Source: Bdellovibrionota bacterium (GTDB taxonomy: Bacteria > Bdellovibrionota > UBA1018 > CAUJDS01). Taken from it: a stretch of 45,258 nt of DNA. The notes under the pieces were generated by a model. The model ran no database searches, was not told where the DNA came from, and worked only from the letters and a program-made list of their open reading frames with translations. The stretch spans positions 1-45,258 of the forward strand of contig CAUJDS010000020.1 in NCBI GenBank assembly GCA_963169695.1. Direction: 5' to 3'. Position 1 is the first letter of the stretch. Every line of letters starts with the position of its first letter. Made by a program: the position numbers and the translations under genes. Below, one piece after another: positions 1-7,813 of the stretch.

Positions 1-1010
1 GGATCGTTGGGATTGTTATAGAGAGTAGATGGATCAAACCTGTGTTGATCAAAAGTAGGAATTTCGGGATCTAAGTAATATCCCATAATTCGAAAGTAAC
101 CGCCCTCAACACCACTCCAATTGGTATTGCCTACCGTCGAAAAATCAAAGTTATACTGCCCAACAAGATCGCCGCGGCCATTAAGGTAGCGTCCACCCCG
201 GATGACAATCGCTTTGCCGGCTCTTGTTTGAGGATTCGGCCAGCGCGCTTGCGCAATGACCTTGGCTCTGGTCAACGTAAGCACTGGGCACTGCAGCGTG
301 CCGTCGCAGTTGGTGTCATTTCCCACTGACCCATACGTCCCATTGCTCACCACAATCATGTCTGCAGGGTTGGCAGGTAAACTCGTATCTCGAACAGGCG
401 GACTCAGCGTCCGCGTAAAGAAAGTGGGATCGCTTGTCGGCGCTTCCTGAGGTAAGGGAGAAACCGAAGCGCGCAATACTACGGGCAATAGAACCGATGC
501 TCCGAGTTTGGTTTGACCGTTCTGGGTACCCTGAACAACAACCGCAAAATACATTGTACCGATTAAATTCCTCGGAACGATCCAAGGAAAATAATAACGA
601 AGCAATTCGGGATGCATCTGCATGGGAGTTGATTGAAAGGTGGTGAGACAGCCACTAGAAGTTACGCCATTTTGACAGAGGGTCGGGACCAGTGGATCTG
701 AAGAAAAATAAATTGTCGCCAGGGTTGCCACAAATCCTACCGGCGCTGTGTAATTTGCGACAAGGTACTCCACTTGTCCAACCACTTCGACATTAGGACT
801 GTATTCCACATTAACCGTAAAGTCGGTGGGTCCCGTGCCAATTGGATCTGGCGTACTGCCAGACGATCCACCGGCCGGAGAATGGTCAGGAGATTTCAAA
901 AAATTGGCACTTTGATTCAGCGTCGGCATAGTGCACGACACCAAAAAAAGCAACCCACAGGTCAGCAAAAAAGCCGCCCTATTCCAGTATTTTATTTCCT
1001 CTAACCCCAC
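1..1010 (-). CDS. Secreted lipoprotein with beta-helix-like region (partial, runs off left edge)
   Basis: An uninterrupted reading frame of about 336 codons runs from a GTG at 1010 to the window edge, so the C-terminus is missing. The N-terminus has a hydrophobic signal ending in the lipobox LVSC, then a Gly/Ser/Pro-rich linker, as expected of an exported lipoprotein. The middle part is beta-rich without recognisable catalytic motifs. Around residues 230-270 there is a segment with NGTYGS, NCDGTLQCP, then GKAIVIRGGRYL. This resembles the first turns of right-handed beta-helix (pectate-lyase-like, DUF1565-type) proteins, where a short-spacing PFxTI-like strand precedes IVIxxGxY. The start is uncertain: GTG at 1010 is the only common start codon upstream of the signal, and its ribosome binding site is weak. 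It lies 51 bases downstream of another exported-protein gene on the same strand. Function is unknown; surface polysaccharide binding or cleavage is only a guess. Confidence 0.75.
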   Translation of the reverse strand, partial: MGLEEIKYWNRAAFLLTCGLLFLVSCTMPTLNQSANFLKSPDHSPAGGSSGSTPDPIGTGPTDFTVNVEYSPNVEVVGQVEYLVANYTAPVGFVATLATIYFSSDPLVPTLCQNGVTSSGCLTTFQSTPMQMHPELLRYYFPWIVPRNLIGTMYFAVVVQGTQNGQTKLGASVLLPVVLRASVSPLPQEAPTSDPTFFTRTLSPPVRDTSLPANPADMIVVSNGTYGSVGNDTNCDGTLQCPVLTLTRAKVIAQARWPNPQTRAGKAIVIRGGRYLNGRGDLVGQYNFDFSTVGNTNWSGVEGGYFRIMGYYLDPEIPTFDQHRFDPSTLYNNPND

Positions 1011-1061
1011 TCCCTTAGTATGCGATTTTTCAAGGCTTGGGGCTAGTGTGTCAGAAAAAAC

Positions 1062-1997
1062 CTACTCATCATGTGAATAAACCAAGCCAAACCAGGTATC
1101 GTCCGTCTCAGAGTCCCAACGAGTCACAAAGTACAAATGCTGACGGTGCTTACGGTTTCTTTCGATTAGGTCGCAAATACCCATACTGGCGCTGATTTCC
1201 CAGCGTTGGTCACCCGATCGAATATTCTCATCCCAATCGACCCGAAACTGCAATGGGAAGTCATCCTTCCACGGTCGCCACCCAATGCCCGCACCAATGT
1301 TTCGGGACCGAATTCGACCATTGATCTTGATCTCTCCCAGCCACTCTTCATAGAAGCCAAGTCCGGCATTGACGTAAGGCTCAATCACTCGCGCATCGAC
1401 ATTTTGATCAAGGGTTGACCCGTCCAGAGGCGCAACTGGCCCGCCTAGTTTGGTCTCGACTTTAGGTATTCGATCGGACTGACTAAATCGAAGTGAAGCA
1501 TACCGAAAGAACTTAGCCTCTCGAAGTTGTCGCGGAAGCAAGTCTCGCAACTGATCGGCATCTCGATCAACAAGGTGCGCCAAGTACCACTCGGAGGCCC
1601 GAGCGACACGTCCTTTTATAAACTCTGAAAACTCATTTCTCGAAAAGTCATCCAGCTGTTCTAGGCTTTGAGAATCCTCGAGATCGACGCCGAAAAACTC
1701 CAACTCCCCAAACATTCGATCTTTGATATTTCTTTGGAGTCGCTCGCCGATTTCAAAAAGCTTTCCATGACTTAAGTACTTGCGAATATTCTCGTCATCA
1801 AACAGCGTCTCGGTCCTTCTTTGCTCCTCTTCTTGCAGACGTTGAGCTTCTTGCTTTTCAACTTGGTCAAGGTCCTTCAATCGATCTTCAAACGAAAAAT
1901 GCCATCGCAGGTGACACTCCGAAGGAAGATCTACCGATTGAGCCACTACCTGAAACGGAAAAAAAGAGAGAACGAGAATTCCCCAGTGTTTTAGCAA
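1062..1997 (-). CDS. Exported protein with charged coiled-coil segment and beta-rich C-terminus
   Basis: A 311-residue protein starting at TTG 1997, preceded by a GATAGG-like ribosome binding site. Residues 1-19 form a Sec signal peptide ending VVAQ. Residues 35-130 are strongly charged and predicted helical, with many Glu, Gln, Arg and Lys (for example EKQEAQRLQEEEQRR), so a coiled coil is likely. From about residue 205 the sequence alternates hydrophobic and polar residues with many aromatics (VNAGLGFYEEWLG, GAGIGWRPW, LYFVTRW, DTWFGLVYS), as in outer-membrane strands or a small beta-barrel. I do not recognise a family. It is followed at 51 bases by the lipoprotein gene at the left edge, probably in the same transcript, and is divergent from the 7-TM gene at 2111, with 113 bases between. 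A periplasmic helix joined to an outer-membrane-associated beta domain is inference. Confidence 0.7.
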   Translation of the reverse strand: MLKHWGILVLSFFPFQVVAQSVDLPSECHLRWHFSFEDRLKDLDQVEKQEAQRLQEEEQRRTETLFDDENIRKYLSHGKLFEIGERLQRNIKDRMFGELEFFGVDLEDSQSLEQLDDFSRNEFSEFIKGRVARASEWYLAHLVDRDADQLRDLLPRQLREAKFFRYASLRFSQSDRIPKVETKLGGPVAPLDGSTLDQNVDARVIEPYVNAGLGFYEEWLGEIKINGRIRSRNIGAGIGWRPWKDDFPLQFRVDWDENIRSGDQRWEISASMGICDLIERNRKHRQHLYFVTRWDSETDDTWFGLVYSHDE

Positions 1998-2110
1998 TCA
2001 ACCTATCCCCCACTCTGACAAGTATCCTCTGATAGCGGGATCGGCAAGAGGCCCACCCCCCCTCATGATATTTGCTTGTCAATTATTGAACCTTCGCTAC
2101 CATCCTAAGA

Positions 2111-2962
2111 ATGGCTTGGTATTTGTCAGCTCATTCAATAGACCCGGGCGTTATGCTCTGGTGGAAAATGCTCTCCATCATCAGTGTATTTAATTTGGTG
2201 ATATGGGGCTGGTCGGCTTGGACTTGTTGGTACCGCTTTCACAAGACTGATCCGGCGCATTACCATTTGCGTCGAACCCATATTGTCTTATCATTGGTTT
2301 TTACATTGGTTTGCGGATTTCGTTCGTGGTTTCCACGTGGCGATGTGCAGCGCCTCGTGCTGGTAGATCATTGGATCTCCAGTGTATTTCTGGGCCGCTC
2401 GCTGGCCACCATTGCAGAACTATGCTTTGTAGCGCAGTGGGCTTTTTTGATTCGTGAGATCGCCAGAAAAACCAATGCCCCTTACTCTCGGATGGCGACT
2501 TACTGGATCATCCCTCTTACTGCAACCGCGGAAATATTTTCATGGTTTGCGGTTCTCACCACCAATTACCTCGGCAACACGATTGAGGAATCTCTCTGGA
2601 CAGTTTGCTTTGGTTTGATTTCTTTTGGCGCCTTGAATCTCGTGAGAAAGGCTCGGCCCAATTTTAAGGTAATCCTCGCTGCAGGAGCCCTCGCGGGACT
2701 GGGTTATTTGGTTTTTATGATTTCAGTGGATGTACCGATGTACCTTCACCGTTTCCTCGCCGACTCCGAAGCCGGAAAATCTTACCTCAGCTTTTGGCAT
2801 GGAGTACGGGACGCGATGCATACGCGGCATCCGTCTGGAAGTTGGAGTGCCTGGGAGAGTGAGATACCCTGGATGAGTCTCTACTTCAGTGGAGCGGTTT
2901 GGATCAGCATCGCCGCTATTCATTTTCCGCCAACCTCTCGAAGTTGGATGAAGAGCAAATAA
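2111..2962 (+). CDS. Seven-TM integral membrane protein of unknown function
   Basis: This 283-residue protein is very hydrophobic and Trp-rich. I count seven probable membrane segments at about residues 17-42, 54-76, 89-118, 132-156, 160-182, 186-213 and 250-275. Several charged or polar residues sit inside or at the edges of the segments: RSWFPRGDVQR after segment 2, GRS and AELCF in segment 3, and SVDVP in segment 6. This points to a functional polar core rather than a simple anchor. A 35-residue loop precedes the last segment. There is no signal peptide, transporter signature or kinase domain, and I cannot name the family. The ATG at 2111 has only a weak upstream site; ATG codons at 2153 and 2168 are alternatives that would keep all segments. 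It is flanked by unrelated genes and appears monocistronic. Confidence 0.75.
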   Translation: MAWYLSAHSIDPGVMLWWKMLSIISVFNLVIWGWSAWTCWYRFHKTDPAHYHLRRTHIVLSLVFTLVCGFRSWFPRGDVQRLVLVDHWISSVFLGRSLATIAELCFVAQWAFLIREIARKTNAPYSRMATYWIIPLTATAEIFSWFAVLTTNYLGNTIEESLWTVCFGLISFGALNLVRKARPNFKVILAAGALAGLGYLVFMISVDVPMYLHRFLADSEAGKSYLSFWHGVRDAMHTRHPSGSWSAWESEIPWMSLYFSGAVWISIAAIHFPPTSRSWMKSK

Positions 2963-2968
2963 ATAGGA

Positions 2969-3451
2969 CTATGGACCTTTCTTCGCGCAATACCCCTTGA
3001 TGCACGCCGGCGGTGGCGGTAATTTGACCCCACAAGCGGGCGACTGATACGATTGACGTGAAAGGGTTTCTTGATTTCGATTGAATTCCCTTACTGCGGC
3101 AAAGAACCTCTCTTCATCAAAGGTTCGCGTCGAATAATAAAAAAAATTAAGGTAACCATCGCAAGTCTTCGCTCCCAATCCAGCTGCAGCACAATCACCG
3201 TCGTCTTCGCATTGACCACTTCCTGCAAATTGCCTCACTTGCTGCGCCAAGTTTTTTTGACTCTCAGAAATTTCTTTCATTTGGGCGTTTCGAGTAACCC
3301 AATTCTGGCCTTCGCGATGAACTTCATCACGGTACATTTGATTGATCACTTCGAACTTCCAAACAAACAACCCCAGAACTCCGAAGAAGAGCCCCAGTCC
3401 AATAATGACCCAGCGATTTTCGTAAAGTGACCGAATAGAAAAGCGCTTCAT
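2969..3451 (-). CDS. Membrane-anchored protein with a conserved Cys-rich extracytoplasmic domain
   Basis: A 160-residue protein with one N-terminal membrane helix (about residues 13-31), a short helical stretch, then a Cys-rich C-terminal domain. The visible pattern is C-x-D-D-G-D-C, then LGAKTCDGY, YYST, an EFNRN segment, and PACG with a final PPACIKGYC. Similar domains recur in exported proteobacterial proteins with the order C-x-D/N-x-x-C, LGxKxCGG, YST, YN, C, PPxC; six or more cysteines suggest disulfides outside the cytoplasm. That family assignment is from memory of the pattern and its function is not known. The gene starts at ATG 3451, and this ATG overlaps the TGA stop of the upstream SRPBCC gene (ATGA), so the two are probably translationally coupled. 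Its 3' end faces the 7-TM gene with only 6 bases between the stop codons. Confidence 0.75.
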   Translation of the reverse strand: MKRFSIRSLYENRWVIIGLGLFFGVLGLFVWKFEVINQMYRDEVHREGQNWVTRNAQMKEISESQKNLAQQVRQFAGSGQCEDDGDCAAAGLGAKTCDGYLNFFYYSTRTFDEERFFAAVREFNRNQETLSRQSYQSPACGVKLPPPPACIKGYCAKKGP

Positions 3452-3897
3452 CCGAAAAGTCTCCCAATCTGTTCAGTCCGATAATGAAAGATTTTCTGCA
3501 CGTCTCTTCTTACTAGCCATCCCGTTGCAAGCTGCCCTAAGTATCCAAATGGCACAAGGTACAAAACACGATCGCTGATCAGGGTACCGCCGTCCTTGGA
3601 TTCAAATAAGTGGGTGTGATGCCAATAGCGATAGGGCCCCTTGAGTTGCCGATCCACAAAGCGCTGATGAGGGATCCATTCTTCAATGATGCTCTCCCAG
3701 CGCGTAGGAATACCGTGAATTTTTAGGCGATACTGGATTCTAGTTCCTTCTTGAACTTGAGGAGTGGACTTTCCAACGACATGGAAGTGGATCCAAGGAG
3801 GTGTTAGGATCTCGAGGTTTTTTTCCGTCGAGAAAAAATCAAAAACCTTTTCAACCGAATGCCCGGGGATAAATTGCTGCTGTTCAAATACGTTCAT
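3448..3897 (-). CDS. SRPBCC-fold ligand-binding protein
   Basis: A 149-residue cytoplasmic protein matching the SRPBCC/START-like group of ligand-binding proteins (COG4276-type). The N-terminus FEQQQFIPGHSVEKVFDFFS is the typical first strand and helix, followed by LEILTPPWIHF, then TRIQYRLKIHGIPTRWES with the alternating strands of the helix-grip fold, then GPYRYWHHTHLFE, the usual W-x-H-x-H segment, and a C-terminal long helix ending RTEQIGRLFG. Members bind hydrophobic ligands and are often found beside NAD-dependent epimerases such as YfcH, but none is present here. It is the first gene of a two-gene unit, with its stop overlapping the start of the Cys-rich membrane gene by 4 bases. The ligand cannot be predicted. 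Confidence 0.85.
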   Translation of the reverse strand: MNVFEQQQFIPGHSVEKVFDFFSTEKNLEILTPPWIHFHVVGKSTPQVQEGTRIQYRLKIHGIPTRWESIIEEWIPHQRFVDRQLKGPYRYWHHTHLFESKDGGTLISDRVLYLVPFGYLGQLATGWLVRRDVQKIFHYRTEQIGRLFG

Positions 3898-4051
3898 ACA
3901 AAATCAGTGTAAACGCTTTGAAGTTTCTGAAGAAGTAGAATCCTTCTCCAAAGTTAACCCAGGCCAATAACACTAAGCGCCAATCGTGGTGCTGTTGTTT
4001 AAAAATTCACTTTTATGTTAGCTTCTTTGAGGGGTCTGGGGGGATCTAACT

Positions 4052-6418
4052 ATGCGTTCGTTATTTTTGATTTTACTTTTTGCTATTGAAGCTTCGGCTC
4101 AATCTGGTCTCACTTGTCCTGTCGTAGAGAAAAGAGGTTCGGACGCTTTGCTAAGAATCAGCAGTGACCTTCAGGTTTCGATCCTCGCTACGACCAATGG
4201 GATGGATCTCAAGGCACTCGTAACCGATCGAGAGACCGGGACTCGCCAAGTCCTTGAGCGCAGTGTTGATGCAAGCAATACCATGGGGGATCTCTATGTC
4301 TTCAGAATGAAGAACGGCACTTACCAGCAGTTTCTTAAAGCGGGCTTGCTTCGATGGCCCTCGGGTGGCTATGTATGGGCCATCGCGTCCTTAGATCACC
4401 CCGATGTAGCACCATTTCTATTGGTAGACCTGACGGAAATTGATGGATCAGGGATCCAGTGTTTGCCGCCTGGAATATTGAGTGGACTGATTTTTGGAGA
4501 TTTCTCGCACGCCAGCGTTGCTATGGTTGAAACCCAAGGGAATGTCCTGCAATTTGCAGAAGCGGCGAGTCGACTCGCGCGACTCCCGCACCAGGCACGA
4601 AGCACCATGACGTCAAGCGCAGACATCAACGGGGGCAACAGTGACGGCTTTGACAATAGCCAATACCTTCGTACAACTGGCGCACCTTATGTCCTTTTGG
4701 ACGAAGAGAATTCTGGAATACTCACTCATGCATTTCTGAACCCACAGTATCCCTTTATGGTTCCCAACTACGTAAGTTCAAATTTTTCATTCTTCCTGAA
4801 TGGTGAAACCTCTCCTTCACTCTCAGCGTCCGCTTATTCTTTATTTACGATAGGGCAAGGTCCCTTTCTGCCTTCGCAGATCGGTAGTGGCGAGGGAGGA
4901 TTTTGGGCCTACCTTACGATGCCCTTTCGAGATGGACTTCGATTGGAATCAGCCTCGGCTACCTTTCATCATTTTGTGGTTCAAAAGGGCCTCGGAGACT
5001 CGGATACCGAAGGCTGGGATCGGCTCCTTCCGCTCGTCGCATCTTCAGGAGGCTCACCCCATGGCGCCATTCCTGCATTGACCACCCTTACTCAGAACAT
5101 CCTCGTACCGGCACAAGGGTCAGTTCAACTCCCTCCCATCCAAAGCGCAGGTGTCATTCTTAAACTCGCCCTTCAAGGGACGATGAATCTCAGCGAGTGG
5201 AAGTATTTGCGAATCAGAGCAACTTTTGACCAACACGCCACACCTGATATCGATCTCCCACTTTGTACTTTCTTTGGAGCCTGCTATCCGTCCTATTCGG
5301 TTCAATCCGCAATGTGGCAGTTGGCCGCTTTACCTGGCGGGGGCAGTTCTGGAACGACTTATTTCCCGATGCCATTTGATTCGGACGCTCGCATTGAGCT
5401 GGTCAATCTAACGGCGGTAGATCAGAGCTTCAGCGTGGACCTTGATTGGCTGCCGGGACAGTATCCAAAACCTTACGGCTATTTTCGAGCGGATTATCGT
5501 GAAGGTATGAGTTCGACAGGTGTAGATTTTACGACGGCCTCGCGTGCAGGGTATGGCAAGCTTGTCGCTGAAGTAATTGAGCCCTTAGTGGAGGTCTCTC
5601 AACTGAATGCCAATTTTAATATCTTTGAAGGCGATGAGCGCATCTATGTCGACGGCGAGGATCATCCGAGCCACCATGGCACCAGTCACGAAAACATCGC
5701 CAATTGGGGTTGGTATGGCATTGCGGGGTTTGATCAACCCTTCTCAAGAAGTACCCATGGATATTCAGGGCCTATTCCAAGTCAAACCAATGGAGTGAGT
5801 GAGCTTTGGAGGTCCTTCTATCGCCAGCGTCTTTTTTGGGATCCTGTCTACTACTACCAGTCCCTCGAAAGTAAACTGGAGCACGGACCCAGCAATGATC
5901 AAAACGCGTACTATCGAACAGCATTTTTCTTTTATGAGTCAGATAAAGCCGCGCCCATGGTAATCCAAGATGAGCTTGAACACGGCAGCTCAGCCAATGA
6001 ATCCCAGCATGCCCTCATCACTGGCACGAATACTTCTTTTCAAAATGTGCAAAGCACTTTTACGGGAGACTCCACTCAAGTTGCTACCAGCAAACGATTT
6101 TTGGTAACTCAAGATCCATTTCGGTTTCGGCTAAACACTGCCAACAATAATTTTGGAGGGATGCTCCGATTTACCTTAGAACGATTTGGGAATGGCTCAG
6201 CCCGAGCCAAAATATTAGTTAATGGACACGAAGTTGGAACTATTCATCAACCGTGGGATCAAAGGTCGGATCCGCAAGCCATTCGATTCTACCAAACCTC
6301 AATTGAGCTGCCCTATTCCGTCACTCACAATCAAACAAGCCTTGGAATAGAAGTGATTCCTCTGGGACCTTCGCCTTGGAGACAAGCGCAGGTAAAGCTC
6401 TATAGTTACTTCCATTAG
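4052..6418 (+). CDS. Secreted DUF2961/GH172-like protein, 788 residues
   Basis: Residues 1-17 form a Sec signal peptide ending EASAQS. A beta-rich region to about residue 190 has no family I recognise. Residues about 190-630 carry the order of DUF2961: DGFDNSQYLRTTG, SGILTHAFLNP, a Gly-rich segment, TYFPMPFDSDARIEL, YGYFRADYR, then FEGDERIYVDGEDHPSHHGT with SHENIANWGWYG, and an LFWDPVYY-EHG-YYRTAFFFYE end. DUF2961 defines glycoside hydrolase family GH172, which includes difructose-anhydride and D-arabinan-active enzymes. As I recall, the two catalytic glutamates of the founding GH172 enzyme are 21 residues apart; here E526 (in FEGDE) and E547 (in TSHEN) have that spacing. Residues 630-788 look like a C-terminal jelly-roll. 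The protein is longer than typical members because of the N-terminal region. An exported glycosidase is inferred; the substrate is unknown. Its TAG stop interlocks with the stop of the convergent RDD gene. Confidence 0.8.
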   Translation: MRSLFLILLFAIEASAQSGLTCPVVEKRGSDALLRISSDLQVSILATTNGMDLKALVTDRETGTRQVLERSVDASNTMGDLYVFRMKNGTYQQFLKAGLLRWPSGGYVWAIASLDHPDVAPFLLVDLTEIDGSGIQCLPPGILSGLIFGDFSHASVAMVETQGNVLQFAEAASRLARLPHQARSTMTSSADINGGNSDGFDNSQYLRTTGAPYVLLDEENSGILTHAFLNPQYPFMVPNYVSSNFSFFLNGETSPSLSASAYSLFTIGQGPFLPSQIGSGEGGFWAYLTMPFRDGLRLESASATFHHFVVQKGLGDSDTEGWDRLLPLVASSGGSPHGAIPALTTLTQNILVPAQGSVQLPPIQSAGVILKLALQGTMNLSEWKYLRIRATFDQHATPDIDLPLCTFFGACYPSYSVQSAMWQLAALPGGGSSGTTYFPMPFDSDARIELVNLTAVDQSFSVDLDWLPGQYPKPYGYFRADYREGMSSTGVDFTTASRAGYGKLVAEVIEPLVEVSQLNANFNIFEGDERIYVDGEDHPSHHGTSHENIANWGWYGIAGFDQPFSRSTHGYSGPIPSQTNGVSELWRSFYRQRLFWDPVYYYQSLESKLEHGPSNDQNAYYRTAFFFYESDKAAPMVIQDELEHGSSANESQHALITGTNTSFQNVQSTFTGDSTQVATSKRFLVTQDPFRFRLNTANNNFGGMLRFTLERFGNGSARAKILVNGHEVGTIHQPWDQRSDPQAIRFYQTSIELPYSVTHNQTSLGIEVIPLGPSPWRQAQVKLYSYFH

Positions 6419-6885
6419 TCTTTGCGAATCGAAACAGAGCCCGCCATAAGATCGTGCAGTGCTCGTTTCTCAGGATGAACCGCGGCCATCAAATAGCCCG
6501 CGCAGAATGGAACGTAAGACACAAAGTATCCAACTGCCCGAAGAAAAGACTGGTTCAAGGTGAGGAAAGCGGAAGGTTCCTTGTACTGACCGACATAAAT
6601 CCTGAAGGTTTTTTTTCCAATGGTTGTTCCCCATCTTGCATGGGCAATCGTCGCATAAGCCAAAGTCAGAACACTGTACAGTCCCAAATAAGCGATCTGC
6701 ACCCAAAAAGAACTAAAGGCATCCGAAAGCGGAGGCATTGCCTCTCGACCTATCTGCATCGCCTGCATTTGATAAACGATGACCAACACCAGGGCCATTG
6801 CAAGCCATGAAACAACCATTACTAAAAGCCCGTCGATTCCCGAAGCAACCCATCGAATCCAAAAACCTGCATACTTTGGTTTCAT
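6415..6885 (-). CDS. RDD family membrane protein
   Basis: A small integral membrane protein of 156 residues from ATG 6885. It shows the RDD family layout: an N-terminal YAGFWIRWVASGIDGLLV (the R-x(5)-D motif at the start of helix 1), a second hydrophobic segment, then WGTTIGKKTFRIYV before the last helices and an RALHDLMAGS end. RDD proteins are poorly characterised; some have been linked to ion exchange. A longer frame extends upstream to 6990, but ATG 6885 has a good GAAAGGA ribosome binding site at proper spacing and overlaps the TGA stop of the DMT transporter gene as ATGA. It is the last gene of the lysC-transporter-RDD unit. Its TAA stop lies inside the stop of the convergent gene at 6418. 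Confidence 0.85.
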   Translation of the reverse strand: MKPKYAGFWIRWVASGIDGLLVMVVSWLAMALVLVIVYQMQAMQIGREAMPPLSDAFSSFWVQIAYLGLYSVLTLAYATIAHARWGTTIGKKTFRIYVGQYKEPSAFLTLNQSFLRAVGYFVSYVPFCAGYLMAAVHPEKRALHDLMAGSVSIRKD

Positions 6886-7799
6886 ACGGTTCCTTTCACA
6901 GATGAGGGCTCCCTTAAAGCGAGTAAAAGACCCAAGAATATCAATCCCGTCGAAGCCATTACTCGCAAAGTAATCGGAGTTCCGCTCCAAAGCCAGGCAA
7001 AACCCGCTGCAATACTCGGCTGAAGATAAATCATCAGAGCCACGTGTGAAGGTTTTGCATACGCCAGCGCCCAGTTATTGAGAAAATAAGTGGTCATTGT
7101 GCCAGCAAAGATGGCGTAAGCAGCAAAAACAATTAAGGTTGAAGTCAGCGTCGGCCATTCAAATTTGGCTAGTTCGGGTGCAGCCACTAGCGTTATGCCA
7201 ATACTGCCGTAAATAAAAAGCCAGGTCGTGACCCAGGTTCGATCGTATTTTTCTAAAAAGGACTTTCCGTAAGAAAGAAAAATGGCATAACTCAGGCAGT
7301 TCGCAATCGTCAGAAGGTCTCCGATAAAAGTCTTGTCGCTTAATCTGAAGTCCCCCAACTTTCTCAAGGTTAATACACCTCCAAGCGCAAAGAGAAATCC
7401 CAAACCACGAGACCAGCTTGCCCGCTCTTGTCCTCTTGCTATGACGACCAAAAGTGTAAAAACCGGAATCAACGTACTAAGCACAGCGCTATTGGTCGGA
7501 GTCGTAAGTTGCAGTCCTTTCAAAAAGCAAATCTGATTGATCACAGTCCCCAAAAGAGAAAGTGCAATGAGCGGGATAAAAAATTCTTTACCCACCTTGG
7601 GATGCGGTCGATTCAATACCGTAGCAACTAGAACCATGAATCCGGAAGCTAAGATAATGCGGAAACTCGCCCAAACCATTGGTGGTACAGCTTCAACTAC
7701 CACTTTGGTTACGACATAATTGATTCCAAATAGGATTTGAACGAAAACGAGCGCACCATAGACGCGAAAGGCAGAAGGGGATCGTCCGTAAGACTTCAT
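6882..7799 (-). CDS. EamA/DMT-family transporter
   Basis: A 305-residue protein with about ten membrane helices in two EamA repeats, the standard size and layout of drug/metabolite exporters related to RhaT and YedA. Markers include FGINYVVTKVVVEAVPPMVWASFR in the first repeat, the mid-protein GGVLTLRKLGDF at the repeat junction, and ALAYAKPSHVALMIYLQPSIAAG with TLRVMASTGLIFLGL in the second. Substrates of this family include amino acids and other small metabolites. The gene starts 14 bases after the lysC stop and overlaps the RDD gene by 4 bases, so all three are probably one operon. That context suggests, but does not prove, export of an aspartate-family amino acid or related metabolite. 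Confidence 0.9.
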   Translation of the reverse strand: MKSYGRSPSAFRVYGALVFVQILFGINYVVTKVVVEAVPPMVWASFRIILASGFMVLVATVLNRPHPKVGKEFFIPLIALSLLGTVINQICFLKGLQLTTPTNSAVLSTLIPVFTLLVVIARGQERASWSRGLGFLFALGGVLTLRKLGDFRLSDKTFIGDLLTIANCLSYAIFLSYGKSFLEKYDRTWVTTWLFIYGSIGITLVAAPELAKFEWPTLTSTLIVFAAYAIFAGTMTTYFLNNWALAYAKPSHVALMIYLQPSIAAGFAWLWSGTPITLRVMASTGLIFLGLLLALREPSSVKGTV

Positions 7800-7813
7800 C
7801 CCATAAGTTTACA

